From Herbiconiux sp. (lineage in GTDB: Bacteria; Actinomycetota; Actinomycetes; Actinomycetales; Microbacteriaceae), in assembly GCF_023264895.1 (NCBI RefSeq), contig NZ_JAHFUY010000021.1, positions 1-64,000 of the forward strand: a stretch of DNA of 64,000 nt, in the 5' to 3' direction. Positions 23,159 through 31,251 of this stretch are shown in pieces. Position 1 is the first letter of the stretch. Each line of letters opens with the position of its first letter. The notes below the pieces were generated by a model that ran no database searches, was not told the origin of the DNA, and worked only from the letters and a program-made list of their open reading frames with translations. The position numbers were made by a program, and so were the translations under genes.

Positions 23159-24953
23159 AGTAGATCTCCTTCAGGTCCTGTCGCGCCATGAGCTCCTTCA
23201 TCGAGCCCATCGCGAGCACGCGCCCCTGGTCGAGGAACACGGCCCGGTCGGCGAGCCGCTCGACCATGTGCACGCTGTGCTCCACCAGGCAGATCGTCTT
23301 GCCCGCCGCTCGGAGATCGCTGATGACGTCGATCACGTGCTCCACGGCGGAGGGATCGACGCCCGAGGTGGGTTCGTCGAGCAGCAGCACGTCGGCCCCG
23401 GTCGCGATCAGCCGAGCGATGGCCACGAGCTTCTGATCGCCGTAGGACAGATCGGCCACGAGGGTCTCGGCGTCGGCGTGCATGCCCACCAGCTGCAGGC
23501 ACTCGAGTGCCGACTGGCGCACCGCCCGCTCGCGCTTCTTCACGTAGAGCGGACGCACGGTGAGGATGAACGGGTTCTCGGCCCGCTGATCCGGGATGGC
23601 CATCGCCACGTTGTCGATCGCGCTGAGCCGCTCGAACAGCCGACCGTCCTGGAAGCTCCGCGCCATCCCCCGGCGGGCGATCTCGCTGATCGACAGCCCC
23701 GTGATCGAGGTGCCGTTCAGCGTCACGGCACCCTGGTCGGGCGTGATCGCGTTCGTGATGAGGTTGAACAGCGTGGTCTTGCCGGCTCCGTTGGGGCCCA
23801 CGAGGGCCGTGATCTGCCCGCGTGTCAGGTCGAAGGTCGCATCCGAGACGGCCTTGATGCCGCCGAACGACTTCGACATGCCCTCGACCTTCAGCACCAC
23901 CTCGGGTGCGGGGCCGCTCGGCACAGCACCGGGTGCACCGGGCGTCGCGTCAGGCGCGCCGTCGCGCGGGGCACGGGTCGTCGCTGCGGCCGCGACCGCC
24001 GGCGCATTCCTGCGCCGCCGACGCCGCAGGAACCTGAGCGGCCCCTGGTGCTCGGGCACGAGGCCCTGGGGGCGGTAGCGCATCACGAGCACGAGGGCGA
24101 GACCGTAGATGACGCCGCGCCAGGCGCTCGCCTCCGCACCCACCAGCGCATCGAGCACGGGGTTCAGGAGGCCGAGGAGGATGGCGGCCACGACGGTGCC
24201 GACCGGGTTGGCCACGCCGCCCAGGATGACGACGGCGATCGCGAGGATCGACACGTCGAGGTTGAACGACTGCGGCGCCGCCACCTGGTAGTAGGAGGCG
24301 TTGAGTGCTCCGGCGAGGCCCGCGACCCCGGCGGCCACGCCGAAGACGATGACCTTGGGCAGCACCGTGCCCTTGCCGACGGCGCGCACGGCGGTCTCCT
24401 GCTCGCGGATGCCCTTCAGCACCCGGCCGAACGGCGACTCCCCCAGGCGGTAGCAGAACACGAAGGTCAGCACCGTCGCGATGCCCACGACGATCACGAC
24501 CTGCGAGGGCTTGATGAGCGACTGACCGAAGAAGGTCATGGGTGGGATGGGCGTCAGGCCGAAGGTGCCGCCCGTGATCGAGGTCAGCGACCCCATCAGC
24601 TGCGTGGTGACGAGCTGGAAGGCCAGCGTCATGAGGATGAGGAACTCGCCTCGCACCCGGGACAGCGCGGGGATGGAGATGGCCGAGGCCACGGCCGCCG
24701 AGACCAGGATCGAGATCAGCACGGCCGGCCAGAACGGCCACCCGGCCCCTCCCGCCACTCCGCTGGAGGTCGCGATCTCCAGACCGGCGACGGCCACGGG
24801 CATGGTCAGGAGACCGACGGTGTAGGCACCGATGCCGTAGAACGCGGCCTGGGCCATCGAGGTCTCACCGGTGTAGCCGACGAGCAGGTTGAGCGAGAGG
24901 GCCAGCATCATGAGGAACATGATCTGGATGGCTATGTCTGCGTAGTACTCCAT
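23148..24953 (-). CDS. Fused LivM permease-LivG ATPase
   Basis: A 601-residue fusion. Residues 1-300 are a LivM-type permease with about nine hydrophobic segments, including the conserved LSLNLLVGYTGETSMAQAAF and LGGVANPVGTVVAA loops. Residues 301-350 are an Arg-rich then Ala/Pro-rich linker. Residues 351-601 are a LivG-type ATPase: Walker A GPNGAGKT (386-393), signature LSYGDQKLVAIAR (502-514), Walker B LLLDEPTSG (523-531), and the LivG-specific insertion near 440-480. Separate LivM and LivG is the usual arrangement, although fusions are known. It pairs with LivH in the membrane and LivF in the cytoplasm. Confidence 0.9.
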   Translation of the reverse strand: MEYYADIAIQIMFLMMLALSLNLLVGYTGETSMAQAAFYGIGAYTVGLLTMPVAVAGLEIATSSGVAGGAGWPFWPAVLISILVSAAVASAISIPALSRVRGEFLILMTLAFQLVTTQLMGSLTSITGGTFGLTPIPPMTFFGQSLIKPSQVVIVVGIATVLTFVFCYRLGESPFGRVLKGIREQETAVRAVGKGTVLPKVIVFGVAAGVAGLAGALNASYYQVAAPQSFNLDVSILAIAVVILGGVANPVGTVVAAILLGLLNPVLDALVGAEASAWRGVIYGLALVLVMRYRPQGLVPEHQGPLRFLRRRRRRNAPAVAAAATTRAPRDGAPDATPGAPGAVPSGPAPEVVLKVEGMSKSFGGIKAVSDATFDLTRGQITALVGPNGAGKTTLFNLITNAITPDQGAVTLNGTSITGLSISEIARRGMARSFQDGRLFERLSAIDNVAMAIPDQRAENPFILTVRPLYVKKRERAVRQSALECLQLVGMHADAETLVADLSYGDQKLVAIARLIATGADVLLLDEPTSGVDPSAVEHVIDVISDLRAAGKTICLVEHSVHMVERLADRAVFLDQGRVLAMGSMKELMARQDLKEIYFGA

Positions 24954-24959
24954 GAGCTT

Positions 24960-25856
24960 CTACACCGCCGCTTTCCGGAAGATGCCCTGAGGGCGCACGA
25001 TCAGGGCCACGAACAGCAGGCCGAAGATCACGGCCGTCTGGAAGGTCTGCGAGAGCCAGATGCCGCTGAGGCTCACGACCATGCCGAGCACGAACCCGGC
25101 GAGCGGTGCCGTCTTCTGGTTGCCGACACCGGCCAGGAAGGTCGCGATGAAGCCGAACAGCACCGGCTGCAGTCCCATGTTGGGAGTCGCCGCCTGGTTC
25201 AGGGTGAAGAGGATCGCGGCGGATCCGATCAGCAGGGAGCCGACGGCGAAGGCGTAGACGTAGATCTTCTGCGGTGAGATGCCCACCGCGGCCGACAGCT
25301 CACGGTTGGCGCTCACCGCGATGGAGGCGAGCCCCCAGCGCGACCGCCGCATCGCGAGCACGCCGCCGATCAGCACCCAGCTCACCACGACCGTCACGAT
25401 GTCCCAGGTGGTGAAGGTCACGGTGCCGACGGTGTAGAGGGTGGGATTGCCGACCGGGAGGTTGCGACCGTCGGGCCCGAAGATGATCTGGATCAGGTTC
25501 GGGCCCGCGATCGAGATGCCCAGCGACGCGAGGAAGATGCCGAGCGAGGAGGCCCCCGATCTCCGCATGGAGCGATACACCACCAGCTCGATCGTCACAC
25601 CCAGCACGACGGCCGCGATGAGGCCGATGACGATCGCGAGGACGATCGGCAGCCCCAGCACGGACGCCGTTCCGAGGGCCACGTACGCGGCCGCCGTGTA
25701 GACGAACGCGTGCGCGAAGTGGAACACCTTCGTGGTCGAGTAGATGACGCTCACGCTCATGCCCAGCAGGGCGTAGAACGATCCGAGGACCACCCCGCTG
25801 ACGACCAGTTGGAGGACCAGCGACGGGGATGCGCCGGCGGCGGATATCAGATGCAC
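24960..25856 (-). CDS. livH: ABC transporter permease, LivH type
   Basis: A 298-residue permease with about eight hydrophobic segments. Family features are GVVLGSFYALLGMSVSVIY near the N terminus, FVYTAAAYVALG, and GFIATFLAGVGNQKTAPLAGFVLGM in the C-terminal third, the cytoplasmic loop that contacts the ATPase. It lies six bases upstream of the fusion gene in transcription order and 33 bases after the binding-protein gene. Confidence 0.9.
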   Translation of the reverse strand: MHLISAAGASPSLVLQLVVSGVVLGSFYALLGMSVSVIYSTTKVFHFAHAFVYTAAAYVALGTASVLGLPIVLAIVIGLIAAVVLGVTIELVVYRSMRRSGASSLGIFLASLGISIAGPNLIQIIFGPDGRNLPVGNPTLYTVGTVTFTTWDIVTVVVSWVLIGGVLAMRRSRWGLASIAVSANRELSAAVGISPQKIYVYAFAVGSLLIGSAAILFTLNQAATPNMGLQPVLFGFIATFLAGVGNQKTAPLAGFVLGMVVSLSGIWLSQTFQTAVIFGLLFVALIVRPQGIFRKAAV

Positions 25857-25889
25857 ATTCAGCTCTTACGTCGAGGGTTTCGGCGAGAC

Positions 25890-27200
25890 TTACTTCGAGA
25901 CGCCCGAGAACGGGTCGCCGCCCTCGTCGACCTCCGTGATGGTGGCGACCTGGGTGAGCTGGCAGTCCTTGATCGTGTAGGCGCCCATGGGCTTCACCGG
26001 CAGGTGGGTCTCCTCGTCGATCGACATGGTGCCCACCTCGTCGGCGCTGCCGCCGTAGACCGACTGGAAGGTCGGATCCGCAGCGAGCGCGGCCTGCAGC
26101 TGCTCACCGCTCGTGGGGTCGCCGCCGTCGGCGACCACGCGGTTGACGAGCTCCCAGAACACGAACATCTCCTCGTAGTAGTTCGCCGCGAAGATGTCCG
26201 GGTTCTTGCCGTAGGCATCCTTGTACTCGGTCACGAACTGCTCGTTGAACGGGTTGGGGTTGGCCACGTCGTAGTTCTCGCCGAGGGCGATGACGGTGTC
26301 GAACTCCTCGGGAGCGAGCTTGCAGACCTCCTCGCCGCCGGTCTCGGACGAGACGACGGGAGCCGTGACGCCCGCCCGGCGGAGGGCCTTCATGAAGGTG
26401 GCGTTGTCGCCGCCCTGCTCGAAGATCCAGATCACGTCGGGCTCGGCCGACTGGATCTTGGCGATGATCTGCCCGAAGTCGGTCAGGCCCACCTCGTGCT
26501 GCTCGTTGAGCACGACCGTGCCGCCGGGGGCGACCTCGGGCCAGATCTCGGGTATGAGCTTGGTCTGGGCGTTGATGCCGTTCTCGAGCGTGCCCACGAC
26601 GGCCATCTTCGTGGCCTCCGGGTAGGTCTGCGCCACCCAGGCGAGGCCGCCGGGGATGCTGGGGTCGGCGAACAGCTGGCGGGTGTTCCAGAGGTAGTCC
26701 TTGCCGATCTGGCCGGGGCTCGTGCCGCCGCCCTGCAGGGTCAGGATCTTGTTCTGCTGCACGAGCGGGATGATGGCCTCGGAGACACCGCCGAACGATG
26801 TCTGCAGCACGTTGATGCCGTCCTGGCTGATGAGCTTGCGCGCCGCGGCCACGGCCGCCGGCACGCTCCCGCTCTCGTGGTCGCCGATCGCGATCTCGAA
26901 GTCGGGGCCGCAGGCCGCGAGGATCTGCTCCGCAGCGAGCTTCGCCCCGTTGCTCATGACCTCGCCGTACGACGATCCGGATCCGGTCATCGCGAGCAGC
27001 ATGCCGACCTTGACGGTCACGCCCTGGCCGCCGGCCTCGCCGCCCTCGCCGAAGATGCCGTTGATGGCCGTGTCGCCGTCGCACGCGGCGGCGGTGCCCG
27101 AATCGCTCGAGGCGCAGGAGGCGAGACCGACGGCCAGCGCGGCGACCGCTGCTGCGGCCGTGAACCGGCGGGCCCGGGAAATAAAGGTGGAGACTGTCAT
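25890..27200 (-). CDS. Periplasmic-binding-type lipoprotein of the HAAT transporter (peripla_BP_6)
   Basis: A 436-residue solute-binding protein. The signal peptide has a basic start, a hydrophobic core and the lipobox LASC with Cys29, so it is membrane-tethered on the outer face. The mature domain has the LivJ-like fold motifs VKVGMLLAMTGSGSSYGE, IGDHESGSVPAAVAAARKLI, and NVLQTSFGGVSEAIIPL where amino acid binders usually have a Ser/Thr clamp. FEQGGDNATFMKALRRAG and NYYEEMFVFWELVNR follow. It is the first gene of the operon, facing the IclR gene across an operator-rich spacer. The ligand is probably the substrate of the downstream kinase pathway (inference). Confidence 0.9.
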   Translation of the reverse strand: MTVSTFISRARRFTAAAAVAALAVGLASCASSDSGTAAACDGDTAINGIFGEGGEAGGQGVTVKVGMLLAMTGSGSSYGEVMSNGAKLAAEQILAACGPDFEIAIGDHESGSVPAAVAAARKLISQDGINVLQTSFGGVSEAIIPLVQQNKILTLQGGGTSPGQIGKDYLWNTRQLFADPSIPGGLAWVAQTYPEATKMAVVGTLENGINAQTKLIPEIWPEVAPGGTVVLNEQHEVGLTDFGQIIAKIQSAEPDVIWIFEQGGDNATFMKALRRAGVTAPVVSSETGGEEVCKLAPEEFDTVIALGENYDVANPNPFNEQFVTEYKDAYGKNPDIFAANYYEEMFVFWELVNRVVADGGDPTSGEQLQAALAADPTFQSVYGGSADEVGTMSIDEETHLPVKPMGAYTIKDCQLTQVATITEVDEGGDPFSGVSK

Positions 27201-27241
27201 AGTGCTTCCCTTATTGGTAAGTTCTTACTCGACACTGAGTC

Positions 27242-27269
27242 TTCCGGATTGCGGAACGCGTTTCCGGAA
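27242..27269. promoter_or_regulatory. Triple half-site operator, probable IclR binding region
   Basis: Half-sites alternate with five-base spacers: TTCCG (27242-27246), CGGAA (27252-27256), TTCCG (27262-27266) with GGAA completing TTCCGGAA to 27269. Each neighbouring pair forms a perfect 5-5-5 palindrome, the spacing known for IclR-family sites. The array lies between the divergent binding-protein and IclR genes, 41 bases from the former start. A further inverted repeat ACTAC-n6-GTAGT is at 27309-27324, near the IclR start. Confidence 0.65.
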
Positions 27270-27347
27270 CACGGGAAGCTTCTCCTGAGCGACCACTAAT
27301 GTCAAGTCACTACAGAGAAGTAGTCACCACAGGGACGAGAGAAGGAC

Positions 27348-28133
27348 ATGACAGCTGACGCAGAACCGGTTCTGGACCCCAAGAACCACGTCGCGTCGGT
27401 CGCGAAGGCGATCCGGCTGCTGGAACTGTTCACCCACGAGCAGCCCGAGCTGAACCTCGAGACGATCGTGCGGCGCAGCAAGCTGACCCGCACGACGACC
27501 TTCCGACTGCTCGCCACCCTCGTGCTCGTGGGCTGGGTCGAGCGCAACGGCGACAACTACCGCCTCTCGCTGCAGGTGTTCCGGCTCGGATCGACCGCCG
27601 TGGGCAGCGTGGAGCTGCGGCACGAGGCGCGAGCGGTGATGACCGAGCTGGCCGGGAAGTCCGGGGAGGATGTCTACCTCGTCGTGCCGGACGGGCCGCG
27701 CGCGGTGTGCCTGGAGCGGATCGAGGGGCGCTCGAACGTGCGCATGATGGCGCTCGACGTGGGCAAGTCGCTGCCGCTCTACATCGGCGGTGGTGGCTGC
27801 GCGCTCCTCGCGGAGCGCGAGTCCGAGCTGCTGCCGCTCGTGCTCGCCGAGGGCGACATGACCACGGCGACCGGTCAGCACCTGGAGGTCGACGAGCTGA
27901 AGCGCCGACTGGAGCAGACCCGTGAGCGCGGCTACTCCGTGAGTCTCGAGGACGTGACGGCCGGCGTCGGAGCGCTCGGAGCCGTGGTCCGGAACGCGCG
28001 GGGCGTGGCGGTCGCGGCCGTCAGCGTGGGCGCCATGCTGACCACTCTTCTCCCCCGCCAGGACGAGCTCGCCGAGGCGGTCACCTCGGCGGCCGCCGAC
28101 ATCTCGTCCCGCCTCGGCTACACCCGCCGCTAG
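27348..28133 (+). CDS. IclR-family regulator of the catabolic operon
   Basis: A 261-residue IclR protein. The N-terminal winged helix covers about residues 13-75 (VASVAKAIRLLELFTHEQPELN, then LTRTTTFRLLATLVLVGWVE). The effector-binding domain covers about 90-255, with the family motifs VYLVVPDGPRAVCLERIEG, LPLYIGGGGCALLAE (the usual GRPLPLHAGASGKALLA position), and RGYSVSLEDVTAGVGALGAVV. It is divergent from the 13-kb operon and is its likely repressor or activator. AAGGA lies seven bases before the ATG. Confidence 0.9.
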   Translation: MTADAEPVLDPKNHVASVAKAIRLLELFTHEQPELNLETIVRRSKLTRTTTFRLLATLVLVGWVERNGDNYRLSLQVFRLGSTAVGSVELRHEARAVMTELAGKSGEDVYLVVPDGPRAVCLERIEGRSNVRMMALDVGKSLPLYIGGGGCALLAERESELLPLVLAEGDMTTATGQHLEVDELKRRLEQTRERGYSVSLEDVTAGVGALGAVVRNARGVAVAAVSVGAMLTTLLPRQDELAEAVTSAAADISSRLGYTRR

Positions 28134-28423
28134 GTTCGTCGCTCCGTCCTGCGGACGGGTCGCCCACCTGACAGTAATTGCGCCGAAACGCGCCGACTTG
28201 GCACATCTTGTGTCAAGTCACGCCGAATAGGCGCGCCTACTGTCAAGTCGCGCGTTCCCCACCCCAGACGAGCTCGAGTCGGCCGTCAGGCGGTCGCGGC
28301 CGTGCGTCTGGGCTCCTGGCCCAGGGCGCGACCAGGGTTGTCATTCAGGAACCAGGCCTACGATAGGGTCCCTCGGCCCAGACCTCGCCGGGAGCCATCC
28401 GCTCATCGACTCCAGAGGTCATC
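28134..28423. other. Intergenic region with stem-loop and repeated TGTCAAGTC motif
   Basis: No convincing ORF is present. GACTTGGCACA (28195-28205) and TGTGTCAAGTC (28209-28219) form an 11-bp stem with one G-T pair and a TCT loop. TGTCAAGTC occurs at 28211-28219 and again at 28241-28249, with the palindrome GGCGCGCC between (28230-28237). The same nonamer is at 27300-27308, on the other side of the IclR gene. This could be a terminator-like hairpin after iclR, or paired regulator sites. Confidence 0.5.
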
Positions 28424-28684
28424 ATGCCGCTCGTCATCACGGTCAACCACGACCAGTTCATCCTCCGCGACCCGGATGCCATCAGCCGGGTGCGCGCCGA
28501 TCTCGAACAGGCCGTCCGCGCCGGCGGGCGCCTGGTCGCCCTGAGCGACGTGCCCGAAGGGCCGGAGCTGATGATCACGCCGGCCACGCATGTGCGCATC
28601 GACCTGCTCACCGAAGCCCACGACGAGCGGCACGACGGCCCGGACTTCATCGACTTCGACCAGTACGCGCCCGCGGCGTCCTAG
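28424..28684 (+). CDS. Small conserved hypothetical protein, paralog family A
   Basis: An 86-residue acidic protein: N-terminal strand PLVITVNHDQFILRDPD, helix AISRVRADLEQAVRAGG, then RLVALSDVPEGPELMITP and HVRIDLLTEAHDE. The order strand-helix-strand-strand and the LMITP/LLIGP element echo the genes at 2826 and 14668. GAGG is eight bases upstream of the ATG. It is convergent with, and overlaps by four bases, the polyphosphate kinase gene. Function unknown. Confidence 0.68.
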   Translation: MPLVITVNHDQFILRDPDAISRVRADLEQAVRAGGRLVALSDVPEGPELMITPATHVRIDLLTEAHDERHDGPDFIDFDQYAPAAS

Positions 28685-29523
28685 CGCGCGCCCTGCAGGG
28701 TGCGGGCGTGGTCCGGCACGTACTGGTGCCGCTCGCGCGCGGGTCGTTCGTAGGTGTTCGACACCGGGCGGCCCGGGATCTCGATCGGCTCCGGATCGCG
28801 GTGCTCGTAGGGGATCTGCGAGAGCAGATGGTTGATGGTGTTGAGGCGTGATGCGCGCTTGTCGTCGCTCTCGATCGTCCACCAGGGCGCATCCGCGTGG
28901 TTGGTGGCCTCGAACATCTCGTCCTTCGCGCGGGAGTAGTCCTCCCACCGGGTGATCGACTGGATGTCGGTGTCCGAGAGCTTCCACCGCCGCATCGGGT
29001 CGTCCAGCCGCGAACGGAACCGCTCCTCCTGCACGTCGTCGGAGACCGAGAACCAGTACTTGATGAGGATGATGCCGTCTTCGACGAGCATCCGCTCGAA
29101 GACAGGCGTCTGCCGGAGGAACAGCCGGTACTGCTCGGGCGTGCAGTAGTCCATGACGCGCTCGACCCCGGCCCGGTTGTACCAGGAGCGATCCATCAGC
29201 ACGATCTCCCCGGTGGTCGGAAGGTGCCGGATGTAGCGCTGGAAGTACCACTCGCCCTTCTCCTGCTCGCTCGGCGTGGGCAGAGCCACCACCCGCGCGG
29301 AGCGGGGGTTGAGGTACTGAACGATCCGCTTGATGGCACCGCCCTTGCCGGCGGCGTCGCGGCCCTCGAAGATCACGACGACCCGGGCTCCGGTCTCGAT
29401 CACCCACCGCTGCATGGTGACGAGCTCGACCTGGAGCCGTTCGAGCTCTGCTTCGTAGAGGTCCCTCCGGATCCGCTTGCTCGACGTGCTGCTGCTCTTC
29501 GACGACTTCGACGACTTCGGCAT
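28681..29523 (-). CDS. ppk2: PPK2-family polyphosphate kinase
   Basis: A 280-residue kinase using polyphosphate to phosphorylate nucleotides (or the reverse). Walker A is FEGRDAAGKGGAIK with Lys60. Walker B is VLMDRSWYNRAGVE with Asp111, and RFRSRLDDPMRRWKLSDTDI is the lid region. The short single-domain architecture is class I-like, mostly ADP to ATP/GTP. The N terminus is a Ser/Lys-rich basic tail (residues 2-20). ATG 29521-29523 is chosen by conservation; the longer frame is not supported. Confidence 0.88.
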   Translation of the reverse strand: MPKSSKSSKSSSTSSKRIRRDLYEAELERLQVELVTMQRWVIETGARVVVIFEGRDAAGKGGAIKRIVQYLNPRSARVVALPTPSEQEKGEWYFQRYIRHLPTTGEIVLMDRSWYNRAGVERVMDYCTPEQYRLFLRQTPVFERMLVEDGIILIKYWFSVSDDVQEERFRSRLDDPMRRWKLSDTDIQSITRWEDYSRAKDEMFEATNHADAPWWTIESDDKRASRLNTINHLLSQIPYEHRDPEPIEIPGRPVSNTYERPARERHQYVPDHARTLQGAR

Positions 29524-29659
29524 GGCCCGATCCCAGCTGTCCTCGCGAGGACATCGACGGTCGCCTGATACGGCGCGAATCGGAACGCTACGCCTGTTGG
29601 GACGATTCCGCGCGGGGTAGCGTCGAAATGGCCCCGCACTCGCCGCCACTGGAGGTTCC

Positions 29660-30631
29660 ATGACCGACACCCGCCCGAAGATCGCCGCCGTGATCTACAA
29701 CCCGATCAAGGTCGACCTCGACGCCCTCCGCGACGCCGTCACCGTCGAAGCCGCGGCGGCGGGCTGGGGCGAGACGCTCTGGTTCGAGACCTCCGTCGAC
29801 GACGTCGGCCAGGAGGTCACGAAGCAGGCGCTCGAGCAGGATGTCGACCTCATCATCGCCGCCGGTGGCGACGGCACCGTCCGTGCCGTCGCCGAGGCCG
29901 TCCGGGGTCATGCGACGCCCGTCGCGCTGCTGCCCTCCGGCACGGGCAACCTGCTGGCCCGTAATCTGAAACTCACCCTCGACGACATGCCGAACTCGGT
30001 CGCATCCGCCTTCACCGGCACCGATCGCAGCATCGACCTCGGCGTCATCGACATCGAGCGCGCCGACCGCTCCCGCGACCGGCACGTGTTCGTGGTCATG
30101 GCCGGCATGGGCATCGACGCGAAGATGATCAAGAACACCGACGACGACCTCAAGGCCAAAGCCGGTTGGGCCGCCTACGTCGACGCGATCGTGAAGTCGC
30201 TCCGCGACCCGGACGAGCTGCACCTGCGGTTCCAGCTCGATGGCGGCAAGCCCAAGCGCGCCACCGTGCACACCGTCATCCTCGGCAACTGCGGCTCGCT
30301 GCCGGCGAACATCCTCCTCATGCCCGATGCCGTCGTCGACGACGGTCTGTTCGACCTCATGCTGATGCGGCCGGGGAGCGCCCTCGGCTGGATCCGGCTC
30401 TGGGTGAAGGTGGCCTGGACCAACGGCGTCGTGCGCCGCACCAAGGCCGGCAAGGCCCTCGCGGGTGAGCGCCGCAACGACGGCGACCTGCACTACGAGA
30501 CCGGCAAGCGGTTCATCGCCCGCCTCTCCCGCCCCGAGGAGATCGAACTCGACGGCGACGGCTTCGGCAAGGCCACGGCCTTCAACGCCTGGATCGAGCC
30601 CGGAGCCCTCACCGTGCGCGTGCCCGCCTGA
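29660..30631 (+). CDS. Diacylglycerol kinase-family lipid kinase
   Basis: A 323-residue DAGK/YegS-type lipid kinase. Motif AAGGDGTVRAVAEAV (67-81) is the phosphate-binding loop, PSGTGNLLARN (92-102) completes the nucleotide site, and the C-terminal beta-rich lipid domain includes IELDGDGFGKA. It phosphorylates diacylglycerol or a related lipid at the inner membrane face. CCACTGGAGG lies just upstream of the ATG. It diverges from the polyphosphate kinase gene. Confidence 0.87.
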   Translation: MTDTRPKIAAVIYNPIKVDLDALRDAVTVEAAAAGWGETLWFETSVDDVGQEVTKQALEQDVDLIIAAGGDGTVRAVAEAVRGHATPVALLPSGTGNLLARNLKLTLDDMPNSVASAFTGTDRSIDLGVIDIERADRSRDRHVFVVMAGMGIDAKMIKNTDDDLKAKAGWAAYVDAIVKSLRDPDELHLRFQLDGGKPKRATVHTVILGNCGSLPANILLMPDAVVDDGLFDLMLMRPGSALGWIRLWVKVAWTNGVVRRTKAGKALAGERRNDGDLHYETGKRFIARLSRPEEIELDGDGFGKATAFNAWIEPGALTVRVPA

Positions 30632-30673
30632 GCCTGATCGAGGATCGATGCCCGGCCGACGAGAGGACACCCC

Positions 30674-30841
30674 GTGCCCCTAGGACCCACCCCGTTCGAC
30701 ACCGTGATGATCCTCCTTCCCATCTGGCTCCCGGCTCTGGTCATCGGGCTGGGGCTGCAGTGGCTGGTGATCCGCGGTGCCGTCCTGTCTGCGCTCCGCC
30801 GGCATGCGAGCGACCAGCACCGACCCCGCGACCCGGAGTGA
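30674..30841 (+). CDS. Small single-helix membrane protein
   Basis: A 55-residue protein starting with GTG after GAGAGGACACCCC. One hydrophobic segment (MILLPIWLPALVIGLGLQWL) is followed by a basic, His-rich tail ending RPRDPE. It follows the lipid kinase by 42 bases on the same strand and could be cotranscribed. No family recognised. Confidence 0.55.
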   Translation: MPLGPTPFDTVMILLPIWLPALVIGLGLQWLVIRGAVLSALRRHASDQHRPRDPE

Positions 30842-30919
30842 CCGACCTGCGGTCGAAACCTGGTTCTGGCGCGATGTCAAGTGATCAGCGGCAGTTCTTT
30901 CAGGCCGAATACTTGAAGC

Positions 30920-31126
30920 ATGTGGCGAGACAGGAAGCGGCGCACCCCCGTCGCGGCGGTGACGACCAGGGATGATCCCTATGCGGCCTATCTGGCCTGG
31001 ATCGGCGAGGGTCGCCCTTCGCTCGGGCCGGCGGATCTGCTGCTCCCCATTCCGATTCCGGCGGCCGACGACGTCCCGGAGGACGCGATCGGTGGCCGGG
31101 GAATCCTCGTGCGGTCCGCAGCCTGA
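30920..31126 (+). CDS. Small hypothetical protein
   Basis: A 68-residue protein with a basic start (MWRDRKRRTPVAAVTTRDDP) and a Pro/Leu-rich middle (LLLPIPIPAADD). AATACT lies seven bases before the ATG and would suit a leaderless -10. There is no Shine-Dalgarno sequence and no recognised domain. The reading frame is supported only by codon usage and position. Confidence 0.45.
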   Translation: MWRDRKRRTPVAAVTTRDDPYAAYLAWIGEGRPSLGPADLLLPIPIPAADDVPEDAIGGRGILVRSAA

Positions 31127-31251
31127 GCTCCCACGATCCTGTCGCGCTCCCTGGGGAGCGGTCCCCATGGCGGCGGTGACCTCGCCACCGCACAGTAGGG
31201 GGTGGCACCGGAGCGATCCTGCGCGGTGCACGTCGGAAACGGGGGGCGGCA

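Noticed and set aside
23106-25277. A 723-residue plus-strand open frame
   Set aside because: Antisense to the LivM-LivG fusion and neighbouring transporter genes; low-complexity His/Asp/Arg composition.
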